From NCBI GenBank assembly GCA_028817685.1, contig JAPPPC010000184.1:1-6363 (forward strand): a stretch of DNA of 6,363 nucleotides, written 5' to 3'. Below, one piece after another: positions 1-5,403 of the stretch. Below the pieces are notes generated by a model. The model had not been told where the DNA came from. It did no database searches and saw only the letters and a program-made list of their open reading frames with translations. Both the position numbers and the translations under genes were made by a program. This stretch comes from Rhodospirillaceae bacterium (GTDB taxonomy: Bacteria > Pseudomonadota > Alphaproteobacteria > UBA8366 > GCA-2717185). Within the stretch, counting starts at the first letter, position 1. Every line of letters starts with the position of its first letter.

Positions 1-1698
1 CCGCATCTTCATCCACAAGAACATCGGCCCGCACCTGCAGCAGAACCGCCCCACCTTCGCGCCTTCCGCCGGCAGGGTCTGGTCGTGGAAATCTTCCGCC
101 GTTTCCGGGTCCATCGCCAGATGGAACTGGTCGCGCCAGCGGAAGTCGAACCGTGCCCGGCTGACCGCGTCGTCCCACAACCGCGCGCCCGGATGGCCCT
201 TGGCGAGGTCGGCCGCGTGCGCCGCGATCTTGTAGGTGATGACGCCGTCCTTCACGTCCTTGCGGTCGGGCCGGCCGAGATGCTCTTTCGGCGTGACGTA
301 GCAGAGCATCGCCGTGCCGTACCAGCCGATCATCGCCGCGCCGATGGCGCTGGTGATGTGGTCGTAGCCCGGGGCGGCATCGGTGACGAGCGGGCCAAGC
401 GTGTAGAAGGGCGCCTCGTGGCACTCCTCGAGCTGCTTGTCCATGTTCTCTTTGATCTTGTGCATCGGCACGTGGCCGGGGCCCTCGATCATGACCTGAA
501 CGTCGTGCTTCCAGGCGATCTTGGTCAACTCGCCCAAGGTTTCCAACTCGGCGAACTGCGCTTCGTCATTGGCGTCCGCCAGTGAGCCCGGCCGCAGCCC
601 GTCGCCCAAGGAGAAGGCGACGTCGTATTCCTTCATCAACTCACACATTTCCTCGAAATGCGTGTAGAGGAAGCTTTCCTCGTGATGCGCCAGGCACCAT
701 TTCGCCATGATCGAGCCGCCGCGGCTGACGATGCCGGTCACACGGTTCGCCGTCATCGGCACATAGCGCAGCAGCACGCCGGCATGGATCGTGAAATAGT
801 CCACGCCTTGCTCGGCCTGTTCGATGAGCGTGTCGCGGAACAGCTCCCAAGTCAGGTCCTCGGCAATGCCGCCGGTCTTCTCCAGCGCCTGATAGATCGG
901 CACGGTGCCGATCGGCGAGGCCGAGTTGCGGATGATCCATTCACGCGTGTTGTGGATATCCTTGCCGGTCGACAAGTCCATCACGGTATCCGCACCCCAG
1001 CGGGTTGCCCAGACCATCTTCTCGACCTCTTCGGAGACCGAGGAGGAGACAGCCGAGTTGCCGATATTGGCATTGATCTTGACCAGGAAATTGCGGCCGA
1101 TCGCCATCGGCTCACTTTCCGGATGGTTCACATTGTTGGGGATGATCGCGCGGCCTTCGGCGACTTCCTTGCGCACGAATTCCGGCGTGACCACTTCAGG
1201 GATATTGGCGCCGAAGGTTTCGCCGTCGCCCACGAATTCCGAGCGGCCGAGATTCTCCCGCGCGGCAACGAACTCCATCTCCGGTGTGATGATACCCTGT
1301 CGGGCGTAATGCATCTGCGTGACGGTCGCGCCTTTCTTTGCGCGCAAAGGGCGGTGTTTGACCGGGAATTCCGGGCAGGCGTCCTTGTCCCCCACGCCGC
1401 GATGATTGTCCTCGGGACGGATTTCGCGGCCGTCATATTCCTCGACATCGCCGCGGGCGCGGATCCAGTCGTCGCGGAGGCGCGCGATCCCTTTGTAGAC
1501 GTCGATATCGGCGTTATCGGCGGTATAGGGGCCGGACGTGTCGTACAGGCGAACCGGCTCTTCGTTTGCGCTCGGCTCCAGCGCGACTTCGCGGAAAGGC
1601 ACGCGCAAGGTGCCGTCCTTGCCGGCGTTCACGTAGGTCTTCTTCGAGCCGGGAATGGGGCCGGTCGAGATGATCATCTCGTCATTGTCTAAGGGCAT
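1..1698 (-). CDS. thiC: Phosphomethylpyrimidine synthase ThiC (C-terminus cut by window edge)
   Basis: ThiC is a radical-SAM enzyme with a [4Fe-4S] cluster that rearranges 5-aminoimidazole ribotide into HMP-phosphate, the pyrimidine half of thiamine, in the cytoplasm. 566 codons are visible; family members are about 600-630 residues, so only the C-terminal tail is missing. Recognisable family blocks are FTIHAGVLLRYVP (His305), SLGDGLRPGS (365-371), GPGHVPMH (His409) and YVTPKEHLG (His473); the two last histidines sit where the family's metal-binding pair is expected. The start is the ATG at 1698, with AGGAGG six bases upstream and MPLDNDEMISTGPIPGSKK following. The gene is preceded by a TPP riboswitch, so thiamine pyrophosphate should repress it. 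Odd point: the C-terminal cluster motif, normally CSMCGPxFC, reads C553-C-R-C556-G-P-M-F-L561, so the third cysteine is Leu, and several neighbouring normally fixed residues also differ. Identity is certain; whether this copy is functional as written is not. Confidence 0.97.
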   Translation of the reverse strand, partial: MPLDNDEMIISTGPIPGSKKTYVNAGKDGTLRVPFREVALEPSANEEPVRLYDTSGPYTADNADIDVYKGIARLRDDWIRARGDVEEYDGREIRPEDNHRGVGDKDACPEFPVKHRPLRAKKGATVTQMHYARQGIITPEMEFVAARENLGRSEFVGDGETFGANIPEVVTPEFVRKEVAEGRAIIPNNVNHPESEPMAIGRNFLVKINANIGNSAVSSSVSEEVEKMVWATRWGADTVMDLSTGKDIHNTREWIIRNSASPIGTVPIYQALEKTGGIAEDLTWELFRDTLIEQAEQGVDYFTIHAGVLLRYVPMTANRVTGIVSRGGSIMAKWCLAHHEESFLYTHFEEMCELMKEYDVAFSLGDGLRPGSLADANDEAQFAELETLGELTKIAWKHDVQVMIEGPGHVPMHKIKENMDKQLEECHEAPFYTLGPLVTDAAPGYDHITSAIGAAMIGWYGTAMLCYVTPKEHLGRPDRKDVKDGVITYKIAAHAADLAKGHPGARLWDDAVSRARFDFRWRDQFHLAMDPETAEDFHDQTLPAEGAKVGRFCCRCGPMFLWMKMR

Positions 1699-1710
1699 AA
1701 TGGACCTCCT
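1699..1710 (-). promoter_or_regulatory. Ribosome binding site of thiC
   Basis: The minus strand reads AGGAGG at 1710-1705, a full Shine-Dalgarno match, six bases before the ATG at 1698, and it fixes that start. The following GGTCC (1706-1702) is complementary to GGACC at 1731-1727, so the site lies at the base of a possible hairpin that could hide it. Confidence 0.8.
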
Positions 1711-1800
1711 GCCATAACTGGTTAGCGGTCCGGTTACCGATTTGGGTGGAAGAGCTCCGCGTTGCTTGGTTCTGTTTGCGCTCTGCGGGAGCTGGTTTCC
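1699..1800 (-). promoter_or_regulatory. Expression platform between TPP aptamer and thiC
   Basis: Two complementary pairs are visible on the transcript. AGCTCCCGC (1793-1785) pairs with GCGGAGCT (1760-1753) with one bulge. GGACC (1731-1727) pairs with GGTCC (1706-1702), which directly follows the Shine-Dalgarno. No U-run follows either stem, so a Rho-independent terminator is not supported. Sequestration of the ribosome binding site is the simpler reading, as known for many proteobacterial thiC riboswitches. Which stem is ligand-dependent is inference. Confidence 0.5.
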
Positions 1801-1912
1801 TTTCCCTACGCCGGCATGATCCGGATCAGGTTCAAAGGGTCACCGCGCCGCTCCTTGGTCAAGCCGCGGAGCCATCGGTATCTCAGCCTCTTGGACGAGG
1901 CCCCCCTAGGAA
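1801..1912 (-). promoter_or_regulatory. TPP riboswitch (THI element) upstream of thiC
   Basis: Read on the minus strand, this segment carries the conserved parts of the thiamine pyrophosphate aptamer in the right order. A GCCTC/GAGGC stem-loop is followed by CTGAGA (1886-1881), the pyrimidine-sensing side. A variable GC-rich arm follows, then ACCCTTTGAACCTGATC (1840-1824), and finally GCGTAGGGAA, which closes the P1 helix with the TTCCTA near 1912-1907. It lies about 100 nt upstream of the thiC start on the same strand, the usual arrangement. When TPP is bound it should lower thiC expression. The next ~100 nt hold candidate platform hairpins rather than a clear U-tailed terminator, which favours control of translation. 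Confidence 0.95.
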
Positions 1913-1914
1913 TG

Positions 1915-1942
1915 ATCATAGTTTTCCGAAGCTCTGGTGCAA
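1915..1942 (-). promoter_or_regulatory. Candidate sigma70-type promoter of thiC
   Basis: The minus strand reads TTGCAC (1942-1937), a 16-base spacer, then TATGAT (1920-1915). The -10 matches the consensus at five of six places; the -35 matches only the leading TTG. Transcription would begin near 1908, at the first helix of the riboswitch, which is where a TPP-riboswitch transcript should start. That positional fit is the best support. Confidence 0.5.
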
Positions 1943-2003
1943 GAGTCAAAGTGACGGATTGGTGACAATTCGGTGTCGTCGGAATCCGGCGAGATCTGCG
2001 GGA

Positions 2004-2023
2004 TTGCAGGCATATCTATGCAA
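2004..2023. repeat. Inverted repeat, possible operator
   Basis: GCATA-TC-TATGC at 2010-2021 is a perfect 5+5 inverted repeat. It is overlapped by an outer TTGCA (2004-2008) and TGCAA (2019-2023) pair. It lies about 100 bp upstream of the proposed thiC transcription start. The size suits a helix-turn-helix regulator, but no cognate protein is in the window and short repeats of this kind can arise by chance. Confidence 0.3.
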
Positions 2024-2047
2024 AGGTGTTTGCGCGGCCTGAAACCC

Positions 2048-2063
2048 GAAAATTTGGATTTTC
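2048..2063. repeat. Short inverted repeat GAAAAT-TTGG-ATTTTC
   Basis: A perfect 6 bp inverted repeat with a 4-base centre, shortly before the longer repeat at 2076-2108; the 8 bp palindrome TCGGCCGA (2069-2076) lies between them. It may be part of a protein-binding region upstream of the proposed sigma54 promoter. It lacks a following T-run and is AT-rich, so it is a poor terminator in either direction. Confidence 0.35.
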
Positions 2064-2075
2064 ACGAATCGGCCG

Positions 2076-2108
2076 AAATTGGGACAGGCCAGCCTACTCT
2101 CCCAATTT
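2076..2108. repeat. 9 bp perfect inverted repeat, candidate enhancer (UAS)
   Basis: AAATTGGGA (2076-2084) and TCCCAATTT (2100-2108) are exact reverse complements separated by 15 bases. The spacer itself contains AGGC-CA-GCCT. The centre is about 189 bp upstream of the transcription start predicted from the sigma54 elements at 2255-2269, within the usual range for a bacterial enhancer-binding protein. It does not match the NifA (TGT-N10-ACA) or NtrC consensus, so the activator is unknown. A CAATTATTG palindrome (2132-2140) and a TTGAG/CTCAA pair (2107-2111 and 2130-2134) lie just downstream. The same structure could instead fold in RNA as a hairpin. Confidence 0.4.
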
Positions 2109-2177
2109 GAGTGGATTGTTGTCTTTTTGCTCAATTATTGTGCAGCGATTCCGCAAGTGCGATGTGGGTCGCCGAGC

Positions 2178-2240
2178 CATGTTAAAAATAAATAATAGTA
2201 TTAAATCAATGCATTAAGGAAATTTTGTTTATTTTTTTCG
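2178..2240. promoter_or_regulatory. AT-rich island with perfect IHF-site consensus
   Basis: This stretch is almost entirely A and T in an otherwise GC-rich window. At 2204-2216 it contains AATCAATGCATTA, which fits the IHF consensus WATCAANNNNTTR at every defined position. A-rich DNA precedes it (2183-2199), the flank typical of strong IHF sites. The site centre is about 71 bp upstream of the transcription start proposed from the adjacent sigma54 elements, the normal place for IHF to bend DNA so that an upstream activator reaches the polymerase. The AT-rich character may also attract other nucleoid proteins such as MucR/Ros-type silencers. Confidence 0.55.
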
Positions 2241-2254
2241 CGAAACGGGCGCGT

Positions 2255-2270
2255 TGGCCCGAAGATTGCG
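2255..2270 (+). promoter_or_regulatory. Sigma54 (RpoN) -24/-12 promoter
   Basis: TGGCCCG (2255-2261), four bases, then TTGC (2266-2269) follows the RpoN consensus TGGCACG-N4-TTGCW with a single change in the -24 block and a G after the -12 block. The two essential dinucleotides, GG (2256-2257) and GC (2268-2269), are separated by exactly ten bases as required. The start of transcription should be near 2281, 30 bases before the small ORF at 2311. A perfect IHF consensus upstream supports the reading. No sigma70-type promoter was recognised for this transcript. Confidence 0.6.
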
Positions 2271-2310
2271 ATGGGACTGGTGTATTCGCAACGCAACAGG
2301 AGCTTTCACC

Positions 2311-2358
2311 ATGTATGAGAAAGATCATCCGCTAGACGGACCGCATCCGACGGATTGA
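2311..2358 (+). CDS. Candidate 15-aa micropeptide or leader peptide
   Basis: The ORF encodes MYEKDHPLDGPHPTD and stops at TGA. It starts eight bases after a clear AGGAG (2298-2302), a better ribosome binding site than those of some larger genes here. It lies 30 bases downstream of the transcription start predicted from a sigma54 promoter and is followed after four bases by a strong GC hairpin. The peptide is hydrophilic and contains two HPxD units (HPLD and HPTD), with four Asp, three Pro and two His. It has no signal or membrane segment. It is unlike biosynthetic-operon leaders, which carry runs of the regulated amino acid. It could be a free micropeptide, the coding part of a dual-function small RNA, or a leader controlling read-through to the gene at 2480. 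No function is recognised. Confidence 0.5.
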   Translation: MYEKDHPLDGPHPTD

Positions 2359-2362
2359 GGGA

Positions 2363-2392
2363 AGCGCGGCGGCGTAGAGGCGCCGCCGCGTT
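2363..2392 (+). terminator. Strong GC hairpin after the micropeptide ORF
   Basis: CGCGGCGGCG (2365-2374) pairs perfectly with CGCCGCCGCG (2381-2390) across the six-base loop TAGAGG. A G-U pair and an A-U pair extend the base. It begins four bases after the small ORF's stop codon. It lacks a real U-tract (only TT, then AAGATACC), so it is an imperfect Rho-independent terminator. It may instead stabilise a 3' end or act as an attenuator before the gene at 2480. Confidence 0.5.
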
Positions 2393-2416
2393 AAGATACC
2401 GCTCGGGCCTGTTCGC

Positions 2417-2446
2417 TTGCTGGCCCAAACGATTTCGACATACACT
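2417..2446 (+). promoter_or_regulatory. Weak candidate promoter for the secreted-protein operon
   Basis: TTGCTG (2417-2422), 18 bases, TACACT (2441-2446): three and four matches to the sigma70 hexamers. It would start transcription near 2453, about 27 bases before the ATG at 2480. It is the best candidate in the short gap but not strong. Read-through from the upstream unit is an alternative. Confidence 0.25.
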
Positions 2447-2460
2447 GCGGTGTGAAATTG

Positions 2461-2475
2461 CCCCGCGAAGGGGAA
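2461..2475 (+). promoter_or_regulatory. Ribosome binding site inside a small hairpin
   Basis: The Shine-Dalgarno AAGGGGA (2468-2474) lies five bases before the ATG at 2480. Its GGGG (2470-2473) can pair with CCCC (2461-2464) over a GCGAA loop. This four-pair GC stem would partly hide the site and might set a low or condition-dependent translation rate. Confidence 0.45.
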
Positions 2476-2479
2476 CCGC

Positions 2480-2788
2480 ATGTCTGGCACGTTAAAGTCT
2501 TGGATCGTTTCCGTTGCGCTCGTTTGTGCGCTCGGCTTCGCCTGGCCAGCCAAGGCAGACCCGAATTGCACGTGCCGCTACAAGGGCCAATCCTACGCGC
2601 TGGAATCCTGCATCTGCTTGTCGACATCGGCGGGACCGCGCCTGGCGTGCTGCGGCATGGTGCTGAACAACACGTCCTGGAATTTCACCGATCAGCATTG
2701 CCCCGTCGTCGAGCGGCCGGCCCGGAACCAATCACTCGCAGCCTGGTTCGATAAGCCGCAACGGCGTGGAACCGTGGTGCAGCGCTAG
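2480..2788 (+). CDS. Small secreted Cys-rich protein of unknown function
   Basis: The 102-aa product opens with a typical Sec signal peptide: a Lys at residue 6, a hydrophobic core (about 8-22) and AKA|D cleavage after residue 26. The mature part of about 76 residues has seven cysteines, at 30, 32, 44, 46, 57, 58 and 74, in CTC, CIC and CC groups. This suggests disulphide-bonded export to the periplasm, and the odd number leaves one cysteine for dimerisation or a ligand. The pattern NCTCRYKG...SCICL...ACCGMVLNNTSW resembles small hypothetical proteins common in Rhizobiales-type genomes (from memory, no search). There is no lipobox; Cys16 lies inside the signal core. The next gene starts 17 bases after its stop on the same strand, so co-transcription is likely. 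Its function is not known. Confidence 0.85.
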   Translation: MSGTLKSWIVSVALVCALGFAWPAKADPNCTCRYKGQSYALESCICLSTSAGPRLACCGMVLNNTSWNFTDQHCPVVERPARNQSLAAWFDKPQRRGTVVQR

Positions 2789-2805
2789 CGGCTCAGGGCT
2801 CCGGT

Positions 2806-4092
2806 ATGGCGTTACGGCTGCTCTCTAAAACCTACTGGCGCGGGACTCAGATTCGCTTTCGGCGGCCTGTTGAAGGTGTCATAGGGGAACCTGTCGCAAT
2901 CGATGCGCAGGATGGCGCGCGCCTGCATGGCAATTGGTGGGTGTCGGCGCGTATGCCGAAGCCGCGCGTTGCGGTCATCGCAGCCCATCCGCGTGTCGAT
3001 TTCTCCGAACACCACACCTTTCCCGATCTGCTCGATGCGGGCTATGGCTGTCTCGGTGCCAATCTGCGCAGCCTGAACAACGACGCGGATTGTCTGCACG
3101 AGAAGCTGCTGATCGACATCGCGGCCTACATGGATTGGCTCAAGCAACGCGGCGTCGAAAAGATCGTGCTGCTGGGCAATTCGGGTGGCGGGTCGCTGTT
3201 CGCCTTTTATCAAAGTCAGGCGAAAACGGGGCCAGGTGAGCGACTGGCCTTTCTACCGGATGGCCGACCGTCATTCCTGGACCGGACGGAAATGATGGCC
3301 GGCGACGGCATTGTGTTCATGGCGGCGCATGCCGGGCAGGGCCGGATCATGAATGAAGTCATCGACCCGTCCGTGATCGACGAGGGTGACCCGCTTCGCA
3401 CCGACTCGGCGCTGGATATGTACGACCCGGCAAACGGATTTCTCGAGCCGCCGGCGTGGAGCCGGTACCAACCGGAATTCGTTGCGCGGTACCGCGCGGC
3501 TCAGATTGCGCGGGTCAGGCGCATCGACGACATGGCACGTGCGTTGATCGCCGACGTGGTGAAGGCGGGCAAGCGCCGCGAAAGCGATGAATTCTCGAGT
3601 TTGCGGCCCGATGCGCAACGGGACATCCGGCGCCGCGAAGCCTTCGAACCGATGATGCTGGTCTATCGCACGATGGCGAATTTGCACTACGCGGATAACA
3701 GTCTGGACCCGTCACCGCGGGGATATGGATCCCTGTTGAGCCCGCGCACGGATTTGATGAATTTTCAGCGCCTCGGCTTCGCGCGGGTGGTAACGCCGCA
3801 GGGCTGGCTTTCGACCTGGTCGGGACTGTCCAGCAACGCCGATATCGCCAAAACCGGACCCGGCGTTACGGAACCAGCGGTGGTGATCAATGCGGGCCGC
3901 GATTTGGATGTCTATCCGAACACCCATTCACGTTTGATCTTCGACACCATACGGTCGGTCGATAAACAGTATTGGAATTTTGAGGACGCACTGCACTACT
4001 TCGAAGCGGCTGAAGGGGAAGAAGGAAATCCCACTTTGGACGCCTTGATGGCCAAGCTGGTGCCCTGGTTGGAAGAACGTTTCCCGCTTTGA
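2806..4092 (+). CDS. Alpha/beta hydrolase with large cap insertion
   Basis: A 428-aa cytoplasmic protein with no signal peptide or membrane segment. The hydrolase fold is shown by a strand-turn AVIAAHPRVDF (about 56-66, with His61 at the oxyanion-loop position) and by the nucleophile elbow GNSGGG (124-129), where Ser126 is the probable nucleophile. Near the end are NAGRDLDVYP (362-371), with Asp366 or Asp368 as the acid, and DALHYFE (394-400), with His397 as the base. About 220 residues separate the elbow from the acid, so a large cap or lid replaces the short one of typical 280-300 aa family members. The substrate cannot be told; ester or similar hydrolysis is inferred from the family. The start has AGGG seven bases upstream (2795-2798) and follows the secreted-protein gene by 17 bases. 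Its 3' end faces the next gene with an 18-base gap and no terminator hairpin was seen there. Confidence 0.9.
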   Translation: MALRLLSKTYWRGTQIRFRRPVEGVIGEPVAIDAQDGARLHGNWWVSARMPKPRVAVIAAHPRVDFSEHHTFPDLLDAGYGCLGANLRSLNNDADCLHEKLLIDIAAYMDWLKQRGVEKIVLLGNSGGGSLFAFYQSQAKTGPGERLAFLPDGRPSFLDRTEMMAGDGIVFMAAHAGQGRIMNEVIDPSVIDEGDPLRTDSALDMYDPANGFLEPPAWSRYQPEFVARYRAAQIARVRRIDDMARALIADVVKAGKRRESDEFSSLRPDAQRDIRRREAFEPMMLVYRTMANLHYADNSLDPSPRGYGSLLSPRTDLMNFQRLGFARVVTPQGWLSTWSGLSSNADIAKTGPGVTEPAVVINAGRDLDVYPNTHSRLIFDTIRSVDKQYWNFEDALHYFEAAEGEEGNPTLDALMAKLVPWLEERFPL

Positions 4093-4110
4093 CGATGCAT
4101 TTGTCCCGGT

Positions 4111-5403
4111 CTAGCCGAACAGATAGGCCGTGATGGCGACGGCGGCGGCGATGCCGGCGATGTCTGCGGTAAGGGCGGCCGCCAGAGCGTGCCGAATGCG
4201 GCGGATCTGCACTGCGCCGAAATAGACCGCGAGCACGTAGAACGTCGTTTCCGTCGAGCCTTGGAACGTACTCACGAGATAGCCGACATAGGTGTCGGGG
4301 CCCGTCGCCGGATCCTGAATGATCGACGCCAGGACCCCGTATGCGCCGGAACCCGACAAGGGCCGCAGCAGCGCCATTGGAAGTGCTTCCGGCGGCAGGC
4401 CAACCATGGAGGTGACCACGCCTAATGGCGTGATCAGCAACTCCAGCGCCCCGCTTGCGCGCAGCATGGCCACCGCGACCAGGATGGCCACGAGATAGGG
4501 GATTATGCGCAGGGCGACGTTGAAGCCGTCCTTCGCCCCTTCGACGAAGACTTCGTAGATGCGGACGCCCCGGATAGCGCCGAAGCCGAGCAGGGCAACC
4601 ATCAGTCCCGGGATGATCCAGGGGGCGATATCGCGGCCGTACAGGATCGTGACCGGGATCAGGGCGATGACGACCGCGAGGACGGCCACGGACACCCAAA
4701 CCGGATAGGGCGCGCTCGGTTCGGGTGGCAGCGCATCGCTTTCGCTGTCGGAAACTTCGGTCGCCTCCACGGTGTCGCTGGCATAGGCCTCTGCCGGTTT
4801 CGTGAACCGCTGATACAGCTTGACCGCGGTGATTGCGACGATCGTCGAACAGATCGTCGCGAACAGAGTTGTCGGCAGGATGCCCGCCGGGTCGGCGGAT
4901 CCGGCCGAGGCGCGCAGCGCAATCACACCCGTGGGCAGCAGCGTGACCGATGACGTGTTGATCGCCAGGAACATCACCATGGCGTTGCTCGCCGTGCCCT
5001 TATGCGGGTTCAGCTTATCGAGCTCCTGCATGGCGCGGATGCCGAAAGGTGTGGCGGCATTGCCGAGGCCCAGAACGTTGGCGGAGATGTTCATGATCAT
5101 CGCGCCCATCGCCGGGTGGTCGGCCGGGACCTCGGGAAACAGCCGGACCATCAGCGGGCGCACCGTCTTGGCGATGATCGCGAGCAACCCGCCCGCCTCG
5201 GCAACCTTCATCAATCCGAGGAACAGGGCCATGACGCCGACCAGGCCGATGGCCAAAGTCACCGACCCCTTTGCGGCATCGATCATGGCAAGGCCAAGCG
5301 CATCCATCGGGGCGGCGGCATCCGGTGCCGGTATCACGGTGACTTGGCGATAGCCAGCGACGACGAATGCGATCAGGACGGCGCCGAGAAAGACCGCGTT
5401 CAT
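4111..5403 (-). CDS. Fused SpmA-SpmB family membrane protein (nucleoside-recognition/Gate domains)
   Basis: A 430-aa inner-membrane protein with two homologous halves. The SpmA-like half (about 1-200) contains GLGNAATPFGIRAMQEL (112-128) and NTSSVTLLP (149-157). The SpmB-like half (about 234-430) contains LPMALLRPLSGSGAYG (341-356) and GSTETTFYVLAVYFGAV (382-398). An acidic hydrophilic linker (about 203-233) joins them. Many hydrophobic segments of about 20 residues are seen, including 3-17, 50-66, 236-254, 301-314 and 407-429. In Bacillus the halves are the separate spore maturation proteins SpmA and SpmB; in non-sporulating Gram-negatives the fused form is common and its role is unclear, with transport of a small solute a plausible guess. 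The start at 5403 has GGAGG nine bases upstream. It is convergent with the hydrolase and divergent from the CoA-transferase. Confidence 0.9.
   Translation of the reverse strand: MNAVFLGAVLIAFVVAGYRQVTVIPAPDAAAPMDALGLAMIDAAKGSVTLAIGLVGVMALFLGLMKVAEAGGLLAIIAKTVRPLMVRLFPEVPADHPAMGAMIMNISANVLGLGNAATPFGIRAMQELDKLNPHKGTASNAMVMFLAINTSSVTLLPTGVIALRASAGSADPAGILPTTLFATICSTIVAITAVKLYQRFTKPAEAYASDTVEATEVSDSESDALPPEPSAPYPVWVSVAVLAVVIALIPVTILYGRDIAPWIIPGLMVALLGFGAIRGVRIYEVFVEGAKDGFNVALRIIPYLVAILVAVAMLRASGALELLITPLGVVTSMVGLPPEALPMALLRPLSGSGAYGVLASIIQDPATGPDTYVGYLVSTFQGSTETTFYVLAVYFGAVQIRRIRHALAAALTADIAGIAAAVAITAYLFG

Larger units (their letters stand above)
2281..2392 (+). ncRNA. Candidate ~112-nt sigma54-dependent small RNA
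   Basis: The proposed transcript runs from the start predicted by the -24/-12 elements to the end of the GC-rich hairpin at 2363-2392. It carries the 15-codon ORF. The length and the closing hairpin fit a small RNA, and RpoN-dependent small RNAs are known in other Proteobacteria (Qrr in Vibrio, GlmY in enterics, CrcZ in Pseudomonas). Nothing visible links this one to those families. The ends are inferred, not observed. Confidence 0.35.

Noticed and set aside
85..585. 166-codon plus-strand reading frame
   Set aside because: Antisense to the conserved C-terminal half of thiC; composition is typical of a shadow frame in GC-rich DNA.
658..1692. 344-codon plus-strand reading frame opposite thiC
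   Set aside because: It is an antisense shadow of thiC: the opposite strand gives an unmistakable ThiC protein, while this frame gives an Arg/Asp/His-rich product with no recognisable family and no RBS.
2076..2125. Inverted repeat 2076-2108 followed by GTCTTTTTG as a Rho-independent terminator
   Set aside because: The T-run begins about 14 bases after the stem, the stem is AT-rich, and no plus-strand gene ends upstream that would need it.
2111..2175. NifA (TGT-N10-ACA) or NtrC enhancer site upstream of the sigma54 promoter
   Set aside because: Each TGT here was checked and none has ACA ten bases later; no NtrC-type GCAC/GTGC dyad with correct spacing is present.
2026..2217. 63-codon plus-strand frame
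   Set aside because: It runs through the inverted repeats and the AT-rich IHF-type island, has no RBS, and its codon use changes abruptly; it looks like chance in non-coding DNA.
2480..2557. Lipoprotein signal in the small Cys-rich protein
   Set aside because: Cys16 lies within the hydrophobic core and the preceding residues (A-L-V) do not make a lipobox; an AKA|D signal peptidase I site fits better.
3887..4699. 270-codon minus-strand frame overlapping the spmAB-like gene and the hydrolase end
   Set aside because: Out of frame with the clear SpmA-SpmB product on the same strand; Arg/Gly/His-rich and without a recognisable domain.
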